A stretch of DNA of 44,533 bases from Caldimicrobium sp. (lineage in GTDB: Bacteria > Desulfobacterota > Thermodesulfobacteria > Thermodesulfobacteriales > Thermodesulfobacteriaceae), in NCBI GenBank assembly GCA_009903935.1, contig WYEG01000010.1:1-44533 (forward strand), read 5' to 3'. Below, piece after piece: positions 1 through 7,532 of this stretch. A model generated the notes under the pieces. That model was not told the DNA's origin, searched no databases, and was given only the letters and a program-made list of their open reading frames with translations. The position numbers and the translations under genes were made by a program. Numbering within the stretch: position 1 is the first letter of the stretch; every line of letters begins with the position of its first letter.

Positions 1-217
1 AAGAAAAGAAGATAAGGGTATGATTAAAGGTCAAAGGGGTCCCTTGCCAAAGGTCAAGGGATAGAGCTCCTACATAAAGGGTATGAATGATAAAGCCTAC
101 TACAACAGTTCCGAGGGCAAGCCTATAAGCAGTCTTTTCAAGCGTTTTAAGATAAAAAATGAACCCTATGAAGGAAACACTGTATATAACCGGAACTAAT
201 ACCTTTAAAAAGTTCAT
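1..217 (-). CDS. CcsA/ResC-like cytochrome c assembly protein (N-terminal part, cut by window edge)
   Basis: An open frame starts at an ATG at 217 and runs off the left edge after 72 codons. Its ATG overlaps the stop of the upstream stress-protein gene (ATGA), so the two are translationally coupled. The peptide has one hydrophobic helix near residues 3-22, a short basic loop, a second helix with the pattern ALGTVVVGFIIHTLYVG, and then a polar stretch with PLTFNHTLIFFS. This order (helix, short loop, GF-x-x-HT in helix two, then a PLTN-x-YESLxFF-like segment) is that of the CcsA/ResC/CcmF family, which handles haem for cytochrome c maturation at the membrane. The match is by pattern only, and the tryptophan-rich WWD domain would lie outside the window. 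It could instead be another small family of membrane haem-handling proteins. Confidence 0.6.
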   Translation of the reverse strand, partial: MNFLKVLVPVIYSVSFIGFIFYLKTLEKTAYRLALGTVVVGFIIHTLYVGALSLDLWQGTPLTFNHTLIFFS

Positions 218-633
218 TCGGTTTTAGGTCTTTTTCTCACGATGTATACCGAGCATGGAGCAAAGGCAGAAACCTTGCTTGCGGTGCTACCAAGGGTATA
301 CCTGATAACATCAGGTCTTGTGCCCCTTGCTCCCATGATAAGAAGGTCAGCAGAAACCTTATGGACATAGTTTAAAATGGCTTCAGCTACGGAATAATCC
401 TCTAAAAGGATGGCTTCGCTCGGAAAATCTTGAGGAAGAAGGCTTTTTCCTTCTTCAAGGAGCTTTTTTCCCTTTTCCTTAAGGATTGAAACCTCTTCCT
501 TTTCCATGTCTTCCCGTTTAGCAACCACATAAAGAAGATAAACCTTGTCGTCCTTCCCTTCAAGAAACTTGGGTAGCTGGCGTAAACCCTCCTTTACATC
601 CTCTGAACCATCATAGGCTACCACTATTAACAT
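214..633 (-). CDS. Universal stress protein (single UspA domain)
   Basis: A 139-residue single-domain UspA-fold protein. The N-terminus MLIVVAYDGSEDV has the conserved Asp-Gly-Ser of strand one. The C-terminal part has the nucleotide-binding signature of ATP-binding USPs, Gly-x2-Gly then Gly-Ser, in MGARGTRPDVIRYTLGSTA, but with ten residues between the second Gly and the Gly-Ser instead of the usual nine. The protein is cytoplasmic and probably binds ATP. Its cellular role cannot be read from sequence. A good ribosome site (GGAGGT, four bases before the ATG) fixes the start. It sits 36 bases after tlyA, with a possible -10 element in that gap, and overlaps the next gene by four bases. Confidence 0.9.
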   Translation of the reverse strand: MLIVVAYDGSEDVKEGLRQLPKFLEGKDDKVYLLYVVAKREDMEKEEVSILKEKGKKLLEEGKSLLPQDFPSEAILLEDYSVAEAILNYVHKVSADLLIMGARGTRPDVIRYTLGSTASKVSAFAPCSVYIVRKRPKTE

Positions 634-663
634 AGCTACCTCCGTGTATTTATGTTTATAAAA

Positions 664-691
664 ATTATATCATGTCTTCAATCTAAGGCAA
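664..691 (-). promoter_or_regulatory. Possible sigma-70 promoter for the universal stress protein
   Basis: On the minus strand TATAAT (669-664) lies immediately after the tlyA stop codon. TTGCCT (691-686, four of six bases of TTGACA) lies 16 bases upstream of it. The start codon follows about 30 bases downstream with a proper GGAGGT ribosome site. The -10 is perfect, the -35 is only fair and overlaps the end of tlyA. Confidence 0.4.
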
Positions 692-1431
692 ATTAAAAAT
701 TCTTTGTTGCCCTTTGCTCCAAGGATAGGGCTTTCAACAACGCCAAGGGGTTCAAAGCCAAGATCCTTGGCAAACTCCCAGATTTCGTTAACCACCTTGA
801 GATGAAGCTTAGGGTCGCGAACAATTCCTTTTTTTACCTCCTTTGGGGAGAGCTCAAACTGAGGTTTGATAAGAGCTATTATTAAACCGTTATCTTTTAG
901 TAGTTCTTTAAGGGCTGGAAGGACTTTTTTTAAAGAAATGAAGGAGACATCAACGGTGATCAAGTCCATCCTTTCAGGAAAGTGAGAAGGAGTAAGATAT
1001 CTTGCATTTATCCCCTCTAATACTGCGACCCTTGTGTCCTCTCGGAGCTTAGGATGAAGAAGCCCTTTCCCCACATCAACAGCGTAGACCCTTTTTGCCC
1101 CTCTTTGGAGAAGACAATCGGTAAAGCCACCAGTTGATGCGCCAACATCTAAGCAAACAAGCCTTGATGGGTCAACCTCAAAGAAGTTTAAAGCCTGCTC
1201 AAGCTTTAGCCCCCCTCTTGAGACATATGGGAGGTCTTCCTCTACCTTAAACTCAGCAGAAGGTGGAAGGGTTTGACTTGCCTTTAGCACACGATGAAAA
1301 TTTTTTCCGTCAAGGCTATAAAAGACCTTGCCGGCAAGGATTAAAACCTTAGCCTTTTCCCTGCTTTCCGCAATACCTCGCTCAACAAGAAGAAGGTCAG
1401 CTCGAATTTTTTTAAGAGGTCTCGAAGTCAC
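670..1431 (-). CDS. tlyA: TlyA family rRNA 2'-O-ribose methyltransferase
   Basis: About 253 residues in the TlyA architecture. An N-terminal S4 RNA-binding domain spans residues ~5-65 (RADLLLVERGIAESREKAK). It is followed by an FtsJ/RrmJ-type Rossmann methyltransferase with the SAM-binding loop CLDVGASTGGFTDCLLQ and the acidic end of strand two (YAVDVGKG). The Lys-Asp-Lys-Glu residues of the 2'-O-methyltransferase class can be assigned to RGGLK, DVSFIS, LIKPQFE and NKEF. Characterised TlyA proteins methylate 16S and/or 23S rRNA, and some were first described as haemolysins. The longest frame starts with TTG at 1437. GTG at 1431 is equally compatible with the family start and is used here. Either start overlaps the upstream HDOD gene by 20-26 bases and neither has a clear ribosome site. 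Confidence 0.92.
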   Translation of the reverse strand: MTSRPLKKIRADLLLVERGIAESREKAKVLILAGKVFYSLDGKNFHRVLKASQTLPPSAEFKVEEDLPYVSRGGLKLEQALNFFEVDPSRLVCLDVGASTGGFTDCLLQRGAKRVYAVDVGKGLLHPKLREDTRVAVLEGINARYLTPSHFPERMDLITVDVSFISLKKVLPALKELLKDNGLIIALIKPQFELSPKEVKKGIVRDPKLHLKVVNEIWEFAKDLGFEPLGVVESPILGAKGNKEFLICLRLKT

Positions 1432-2974
1432 GCTCAAGGGTGATCAAAGAAATGCGGGTTTTCCCCTGCTTTTTGACAACCTCTATCCCCTTTTTAATAA
1501 GGTTTATCAGTAAAGTTTCAGGGATGTCTCGTTTAGGATTAATTTCCTTGGGATTGTAAGACAGGACAACAACATAAGGACCGTGATATTTGGGAAAGAC
1601 CTTTTTTAAATTTTCTTCTATTTTTCGATAAAGTTTTCTGGCAACGACCATCGCCCCGTTAGAAGGTGTGTGGGGAAGAAGAACAAAAATCCTTCCCTCA
1701 TCTTCATAAGACAACAAATCGCAACGCCTAAGAGCTTTATTTATCACTCCTCCGAGGACTTTTATGACCTCTACCTCTCCCTCAAGCCCAAACTTTTCTT
1801 TAAGCTTTTGGCTAACATCAAGGTCGATAAGAAGAAGGCTAAAGGGATAGACATATCTTCGAGCCCTTATCAATTCCTCTTTTAACCTACGCATAAAGTA
1901 AGGGAAGGAGTAAAGCCCTGTTTTTTCGTCTAACAGGCTTTCCTTTTCTAAACGTTCAAGCAAACGAAAGTATTTTTCTAAGAGCTCTTCCTTTTCTTTT
2001 AAAAAAACAAACTTTGCCTCTTCGTATTTTTTTAGTAATTCCTTTAAGTTTAACTCCTCTTTCTTTTGAGCATCCTCTAACTCCTTGATGCGCCTTTCCT
2101 TTTCCTTCTCGTATTCACTAAAGGTTAAAAGCTTGTACTCATCAAGATCAAAGATTTCAAGAAAGTTGTTTGCCACTTTGGGAAAGACCTCTTTGAAGGC
2201 TTCAAGTTCGTCTTCGCTAAAGAATTCTCGAGAGATTTCCTTAAACTTAGCAAAACGCTCCTCCCGGTTGTGGGTGAAAAAGCTACCTACTCCATGGTCA
2301 ACCATCCTAAGAATTTTTAAATCTCTATGAATATCGGGTGGCAGAAAATTTTCCGGGTCTTGGTGATGATACCTAAGGTTCAGGATGAACCTTCGAGGAA
2401 GGGAAAACTGTTCAAAGTATTCAGCTCCAACCTCAGCATGGTTTAGTCCAAAGACCTCTTCTTCCGCTTCAAATATAGCCTTATCAAGGCGTCTTCTTTT
2501 TAGAACTTGGAGATAGGCTTGAGGATTAGCAAGATAAAGGAGGATTACTCCATAGTCCATAAGCAAGCTTGCCGGAAAAAGATGAACTGGGAAGGGTTCT
2601 ATCAAGTCAGAAAGGAAGGTCGCAAAGACAAGGTTTGATAAAGCCCTTGCCCAGAAAAGTCTATAATTAAACTCTGTAAAGGTTTGCCTGGTTAATAGTT
2701 TAGATAGATAACCAAGGACGAGGTTTTTAGCAAGCGTGTCCCCAAGGATTAAGATGGCAAGCCTAACAGATGATACCGGAGGGGCATCTTTTCTATACTT
2801 TGGAGAGTTTGCTATGTCAAGGATAAACTGCTTAAGTTCAGGAGTTTCTTCAACAAGCTTCCAAAACTCTTCTTCTGGTTTAAGAAGGTGGGTCTGAAGT
2901 ATCTTTACCCCAAGCTCAGGAAAAGAAGGAACCTCCTTTCCTTCTCTTTGAAAGAGTTCTTCAAGCTTGCCCAT
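1412..2974 (-). CDS. HDOD domain protein with degenerate GGDEF domain
   Basis: 520 residues. Residues ~15-230 form an HDOD domain (PSFPELGVKILQ, then a long helical region with an HHQDPE motif at ~203-208), a helical relative of HD phosphohydrolases often found in signalling proteins. A charged coiled coil covers ~285-348. Residues ~347-515 are a GGDEF-family domain recognisable from LLDEKTGLYSFPYFMRRLKEE and the LLLIDLD strand. The signature loop that should read GGDEF is YEDEG (residues 423-427), so diguanylate cyclase activity is unlikely and a binding or scaffold role is more probable. No membrane segment is visible. It is the first gene of a minus-strand unit leading into tlyA. Upstream bases show no ribosome site, and a weak TTGTTT/TAACTT pair ends five bases before the ATG. 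Confidence 0.85.
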   Translation of the reverse strand: MGKLEELFQREGKEVPSFPELGVKILQTHLLKPEEEFWKLVEETPELKQFILDIANSPKYRKDAPPVSSVRLAILILGDTLAKNLVLGYLSKLLTRQTFTEFNYRLFWARALSNLVFATFLSDLIEPFPVHLFPASLLMDYGVILLYLANPQAYLQVLKRRRLDKAIFEAEEEVFGLNHAEVGAEYFEQFSLPRRFILNLRYHHQDPENFLPPDIHRDLKILRMVDHGVGSFFTHNREERFAKFKEISREFFSEDELEAFKEVFPKVANNFLEIFDLDEYKLLTFSEYEKEKERRIKELEDAQKKEELNLKELLKKYEEAKFVFLKEKEELLEKYFRLLERLEKESLLDEKTGLYSFPYFMRRLKEELIRARRYVYPFSLLLIDLDVSQKLKEKFGLEGEVEVIKVLGGVINKALRRCDLLSYEDEGRIFVLLPHTPSNGAMVVARKLYRKIEENLKKVFPKYHGPYVVVLSYNPKEINPKRDIPETLLINLIKKGIEVVKKQGKTRISLITLERDFETS

Positions 2975-3069
2975 AGCAAAAGTTAAATGTAAAATAACGA
3001 TTAAACAAGGCTATTTTATCCAAGCTTTAAAAAAGAAACAAGAACTTTTTTTAGCTTAAGGAGGAAGTT

Positions 3070-4332
3070 ATGACTAATGATCTCAAAGGGGAGATGCTCG
3101 AGATAGCTAAAAGGGCAAAAAGGGTTTGCCCCACCTTGGCTAAACTCTCAACGGAAACAAAAAACAGCGTCTTAAAAGAGGTGGCGAAAAAGTTAAGGGA
3201 AAAGAAGGAAGAGCTAAAGGAAATAAACTCTCAGGATGTAGCCCAGGCCCTTTCCTTAGGGCATACCAAGGCTTTCATCGATAGGCTAACCCTAACGGAC
3301 AGAATAATAGAAGGCATGGCCAAGGGGCTTGAGGAGGTGGCTCTTCTTCCCGACCCTGTAGGGGAGATTGTGAAGATGTGGAAAAGACCAAACGGGCTTC
3401 TTGTGGGGAGGATGCGCATCCCCCTTGGGGTCATCCTTCTTATCTATGAGAGTAGACCTAATGTGACCATCGATGCTGCAGGACTATGTTTTAAAAGCGG
3501 GAACGCGGTGATCCTTCGCGGAGGCAAAGAATCCTTTAGGTCTAACCTTGCTTTAGCTGAGGTCTTTAGAAGCGTTCTGCGGGATTTCGGCTTGCCCGAG
3601 GATGCCGTGCAGGTTGTTCCCACCCCTGAACGGCAAGCTATGGAATACCTCCTCGAGCTTGAAGACTACATCGACCTTGTCATCCCAAGGGGTGGTGAAA
3701 GCTTAATTAGGTTTGTGGTTGAAAAATCAAGGATCCCGGTCATCAAACACTATAAAGGAGTCTGCCATGTTTATGTTGATGACGAGGCAGACTTAGAAAA
3801 GGCTATCAAAATCTGTGTTAACGCTAAATGCCAAAGACCGGGTGTCTGCAACGCTATGGAAACGCTCTTAGTGCATGAAAAGATAGCTCAAGAGTTTTTG
3901 CCAAGGCTTGCCAAGGAGTATGAGGCTTATGGTGTTGAGCTAAGGGGTTGCCCAAAGACCCTTTCCATTCTACCGAATGCCAAGCCAGCAACCGAAGAGG
4001 ACTGGTATGCCGAGTATCTTGACCTAATCCTTGCGGTCCGGGTAGTTTCTTCCCTCGATGAAGCCATAGAGCACATCTCCAAATACGGAAGCAACCATAC
4101 TGAAGCCATCGTTACGGAAAACTACACCAAAGCCATGAAGTTTGTTCAAGAGGTTGACGCAAGCTTAGTTTTGGTCAACGCCTCTACAAGGTTTAACGAT
4201 GGTGGAGAACTTGGGCTCGGGGCAGAGATCGGCATCTCAACGACTAAGCTTCATGCCTATGGACCGATGGGGCTTGAGGAGCTTACCACCACAAAGTTTA
4301 TAGCCTTTGGTAATGGGCAAATCCGAACCTAA
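3070..4332 (+). CDS. proA: Gamma-glutamyl phosphate reductase
   Basis: 420 residues, the usual ProA length. It is an aldehyde-dehydrogenase-fold enzyme that reduces gamma-glutamyl phosphate with NADPH to glutamate semialdehyde in proline synthesis. The ALDH-like core is visible throughout: [17 protein letters not shown], the glycine-rich LRGGKE, and the catalytic cysteine C260 within [15 protein letters not shown]. The C-terminal [25 protein letters not shown] is characteristic of ProA. A strong ribosome site (AAGGAGG) sits about six bases before the ATG. It is the first gene of the plus-strand run, divergent from the HDOD gene across 95 bases, and overlaps nadD by 20 bases. Its partner proB lies about 9 kb downstream in the same direction. 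Confidence 0.97.
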   Translation: MTNDLKGEMLEIAKRAKRVCPTLAKLSTETKNSVLKEVAKKLREKKEELKEINSQDVAQALSLGHTKAFIDRLTLTDRIIEGMAKGLEEVALLPDPVGEIVKMWKRPNGLLVGRMRIPLGVILLIYESRPNVTIDAAGLCFKSGNAVILRGGKESFRSNLALAEVFRSVLRDFGLPEDAVQVVPTPERQAMEYLLELEDYIDLVIPRGGESLIRFVVEKSRIPVIKHYKGVCHVYVDDEADLEKAIKICVNAKCQRPGVCNAMETLLVHEKIAQEFLPRLAKEYEAYGVELRGCPKTLSILPNAKPATEEDWYAEYLDLILAVRVVSSLDEAIEHISKYGSNHTEAIVTENYTKAMKFVQEVDASLVLVNASTRFNDGGELGLGAEIGISTTKLHAYGPMGLEELTTTKFIAFGNGQIRT

Positions 4333-4996
4333 GGTAGGTATACTTGGGGGGACCTTTGACCCCCCACATCTTGCCCATCTTCGCATCGCTGAAGAAGCCC
4401 GAGAAGCCTTTTCGCTTGACGAAGTTTGGTTCTGCCCAGCCTTTGACCCACCGCACCGTAAAGAAAAACCAAAAGCGGACTTTGAAAAAAGACTTCACAT
4501 GACAAGCCTTGCAGTCGAGAATAATCCTGCCTTCAAAGTTATCGACATTGAAAGAGGGGAAAGCCCATCCTACACCATTATCACTCTCCAAAAGCTAAAA
4601 AAGCTCTTCCCTCAAGTGAATTTTTATCTGATAATCGGCTGGGATTCCTTTCTTGAGCTTCCCTCGTGGCATCGCTATCAAGAGCTTATAGACTACGCCG
4701 AGCTCATCGTTTGCACGAGAGGAAATATGGATAAAGCGGAAGCGGAAGCTATCTTTTCTAAAAAAGTAGAAGCTTATTGGGGAAGCTCAAGCTCCTCTTC
4801 TGTCATCCCGAGCGTAGCGAGGGACCCCTCAAAGAAAGAGCGGGTGCATCTTCTCTTCGTTTTTCCTTTTGAAATCTCAAGCACGGCTATAAGAAAGCTT
4901 AGGGCAAACGGCAAATCCATCAGGTATTTGGTGCCTGAAGGGGCTTATGCTTATATTTTAGAGAAGGGGCTTTATCTACCATGCGAGGCTCGGTAA
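4313..4996 (+). CDS. nadD: Nicotinate-nucleotide adenylyltransferase
   Basis: Transfers AMP from ATP to nicotinate mononucleotide in NAD synthesis. The nucleotidyltransferase signature [12 protein letters not shown] is near the N-terminus, [10 protein letters not shown] forms the central strand, and the C-terminal FEISSTAIR motif plus [14 protein letters not shown] are typical of NadD. The ATG at 4313 is preferred over the upstream in-frame TTG at 4307. The gene overlaps the end of proA and the start of mutS (16 bases). A Ser-rich segment followed by [10 protein letters not shown] (about residues 157-176) has no counterpart in the family. It corresponds to an in-frame copy of a common bacterial palindrome-type repeat placed in a variable loop before the ISST motif. 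All catalytic motifs are intact, so the enzyme is probably functional. Confidence 0.95.
   Translation: MGKSEPKVGILGGTFDPPHLAHLRIAEEAREAFSLDEVWFCPAFDPPHRKEKPKADFEKRLHMTSLAVENNPAFKVIDIERGESPSYTIITLQKLKKLFPQVNFYLIIGWDSFLELPSWHRYQELIDYAELIVCTRGNMDKAEAEAIFSKKVEAYWGSSSSSSVIPSVARDPSKKERVHLLFVFPFEISSTAIRKLRANGKSIRYLVPEGAYAYILEKGLYLPCEAR
4801..4828 (+). repeat. Dispersed VIPSVARDP-type repeat inserted in frame in nadD
   Basis: The core TGTCATCCCGAGCGTAGCGA (4801-4820) followed by GGGACCCC matches a repeat family I know from many bacterial genomes, whose translation reads VIPSVARDP or similar in one frame. It is GC-richer than its surroundings and the arms CGAGCG and CGAGG give it partial dyad character. 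It keeps the nadD frame open. No second full copy is visible in this window. Confidence 0.6.
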
Positions 4997-7530
4997 AGCA
5001 AGAACTCACTCCCATGTTTAAGCAGTATCTTCAGATAAAGTCAAAGTATCCTGATTGTATCCTCTTTTTCCGTCTTGGGGATTTTTACGAGATGTTCTTT
5101 GAGGATGCTGAGACGGTGTCTAAGCTCCTTGGGCTTGTTCTGACAAAAAGAGAGGCCGGAAAAGACTTTTATGCCCCTATGTGCGGAATTCCCGCAGAAA
5201 AGAGCGATTTTTACATCCAGAGACTTCTTGAGCTTGGCTTCAAGGTTGCTATCTGTGAGCAGGTTGAGGACCCAGCCCTTGCTAAAGGCTTAGTGCGAAG
5301 GGAGGTTGTCCGAACCTACACCCCTGGCTTAAACACCGAGATATCTTATTTGCCTGGTAAAGATAAGGTATACCTTGCAAGTTTTCTCCCTGGCTCAAAG
5401 GTTGAGTTAGCCTTTCTTGAGCTTTCCTGTGGAGAGTTTATCTATACCGAGCTTCCCTTTGATAAAGCCTTGGCTGAAGTTTTAAAAAAGGAGCCAAGGG
5501 AAATTCTCCTTCCTGAAGACCTAAAAGCGGACCCTTTGTCACCTCGAGCTGAGCGAGAGGTCACCACCGGATCCGTCCTACAAGACAAGCTAAAAGCCCT
5601 TCTTCCTAATACGCATCTAACCTTTCTTCCGAAGAAGGTCTTTCAAGATGCCCTCTCAGCCATTAGATACTATGTTGAAACCTATCAGCCTGAGCTTAAA
5701 GACAGGCTCTCCTCACCCCTTTGGTATTATCCGGAGGACTATCTTTTTCTTGATGAGAACGCCAAGCGCCATCTTGAGCTTCTTCGCAACCTCTGGGATG
5801 GGAGCCCAAAGTATAGCCTTTATTGGGTTCTTGATGAGACGATTACACCAATGGGTGGAAGGCTCTTAAAGGAGTGGATACTTTATCCCCTGCGAGATGC
5901 AAAGGAGATCATAAAAAGGCAATCTGCCGTTGAGTTTTTCTATGAAAGAAAGAGCTTAAGGGACGAACTAAGGAGCTTGCTGCAAAAGATTTCAGACCTT
6001 GAGCGGATCGCTCAAAGATGTAAGCTAAGGCTTGCCACCCCAAAGGAGCTTGCTCTACTTCGGGACTCCTTAAGCTTTATACCAAGCTTAAAAGCCCTTT
6101 TTGAAGAGGAAAAATCTCTTCTTCCGGAGCTTATTAGGGAGATCTTGGGGAAGGTTTCTGAGTTTCAAGACCTCTACGAACTTTTAAAAAATACCCTTGT
6201 TGAGGACCCAGCTCCTCTCGGGAAGGGGGCGCCTATCATAAAACCTGGAATATCTGAGGAGCTTGATACATTAAGGAGCCTAAAGGAAAACTCGGTTGAA
6301 TACTTAGCCAACTTAGAACGGGAGCTCCGTATAAAGACTGGACTTCCCAACCTTAAGGTGGGTTACAACAAGGTTTTTGGCTACTTTATTGAGCTTCCCA
6401 AAGCTCAGGCAAGGCTTGCTCCACCCTATTTTGAAAGGAAGCAGACTTTGGTCAACGCTGAAAGGTTTACTACACCTGAGCTAAAAGACCTTGAAGCAAA
6501 GATCGTCACCGCTGAAGAAAAGATAAAAGCCCTTGAAGCTCAGCTTTTTTACGAACTAAGGGACAAGGTGTCCACAAGGGCATCTGCTCTTCTTGACACC
6601 GCAAGGGCTATCGCTTGTCTTGATATCCTTCAAGCCTTGGCTCTGGTTGCCGAACGGGAAAATTATGTAAAACCAGAAATAACAGAAGAAAGGGAGCTTA
6701 TCATTGAAGAGGGAAGGCATCCTGTGCTTGAGAAGGTCCTTGGTCCCCACAATTTTATCCTGAATAGTCTCCACATGAATGAGTCTTCAAGGCTCCATAT
6801 CATCACTGGTCCGAACATGGGTGGAAAATCTACCTTCCTTCGGCAGAACGCTCTGATCATCATCCTTGCTCAGATGGGAAGCTTTGTCCCAGCAACCTAC
6901 GCAAAAATTCCTGTATTTGATAGAGTTTTCACTCGTATTGGAGCAGGGGATGAGCTTATTCGAGGAAGGAGCACCTTCATGGTTGAGATGAGCGAGTGTG
7001 CAAACATCCTAAAAAATTCTACCCCTCAAAGCTTTGTTATCCTTGATGAAGTAGGAAGAGGCACGAGCACTTTCGATGGTTTGTCTCTTGCCTGGGCAAT
7101 AGCCGAAAAATTGTACCAAAAGGGAGTTTTTACTCTTCTTGTCACCCATTACTTTGAGCTTACAGACCTTGCTAAAACCTATGAAGGGATTAAAAATTAT
7201 CATGTTGAAGTTAAGGAATGGGGAAGCGAGGTAGTGTTTCTTTATCGAATAAAGGAAGGAAGGGCAAGCCAATCTTATGGGATAGAAGTTGCTAAGCTTG
7301 CTGGACTTGATGAGGATGTAATCAAAAGGGCTCAAGAGATTTTAAGCAAGTTAGAGGAGAAAAACCTAAAGTCAACCACTGAGGCTAAAAGGGCAAAACA
7401 GTTATCAATTTTTGTTTCTCCTTCTTACGAAGGGATAATAGAGAAACTTCGCAAGCTTAACATTGAAACGCTCACCCCTCTTCAAGCCTTACAAATCCTT
7501 GCCGAATTAAAAAGGGAGATCATATCTTAA
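4981..7530 (+). CDS. mutS: DNA mismatch repair protein MutS
   Basis: 849 residues, the usual MutS length. The mismatch-reading Phe-x-Glu motif is FYE at residues 35-37 within RLGDFYEMFFEDAE. Connector, lever and clamp regions follow. The C-terminal ABC-type ATPase has Walker A GPNMGGKST (~610-618), the FVPATYAKIPVFDRVFTRIGA block, the signature-like region RGRSTFMVEMSE and Walker B with FVILDEVGRGTST. MutS recognises mismatches and, with MutL, starts repair. MutL is not in the window. The start overlaps the end of nadD by 16 bases and the gene ends two bases before the amidase gene. No truncation or unusual residue was seen. Confidence 0.97.
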   Translation: MRGSVKQELTPMFKQYLQIKSKYPDCILFFRLGDFYEMFFEDAETVSKLLGLVLTKREAGKDFYAPMCGIPAEKSDFYIQRLLELGFKVAICEQVEDPALAKGLVRREVVRTYTPGLNTEISYLPGKDKVYLASFLPGSKVELAFLELSCGEFIYTELPFDKALAEVLKKEPREILLPEDLKADPLSPRAEREVTTGSVLQDKLKALLPNTHLTFLPKKVFQDALSAIRYYVETYQPELKDRLSSPLWYYPEDYLFLDENAKRHLELLRNLWDGSPKYSLYWVLDETITPMGGRLLKEWILYPLRDAKEIIKRQSAVEFFYERKSLRDELRSLLQKISDLERIAQRCKLRLATPKELALLRDSLSFIPSLKALFEEEKSLLPELIREILGKVSEFQDLYELLKNTLVEDPAPLGKGAPIIKPGISEELDTLRSLKENSVEYLANLERELRIKTGLPNLKVGYNKVFGYFIELPKAQARLAPPYFERKQTLVNAERFTTPELKDLEAKIVTAEEKIKALEAQLFYELRDKVSTRASALLDTARAIACLDILQALALVAERENYVKPEITEERELIIEEGRHPVLEKVLGPHNFILNSLHMNESSRLHIITGPNMGGKSTFLRQNALIIILAQMGSFVPATYAKIPVFDRVFTRIGAGDELIRGRSTFMVEMSECANILKNSTPQSFVILDEVGRGTSTFDGLSLAWAIAEKLYQKGVFTLLVTHYFELTDLAKTYEGIKNYHVEVKEWGSEVVFLYRIKEGRASQSYGIEVAKLAGLDEDVIKRAQEILSKLEEKNLKSTTEAKRAKQLSIFVSPSYEGIIEKLRKLNIETLTPLQALQILAELKREIIS

Positions 7531-7532
7531 CC

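Noticed and set aside
4801-4828. nadD repeat as a CRISPR repeat or tRNA fragment
   Set aside because: Only one copy is present, there are no spacers, and no cloverleaf can be formed.
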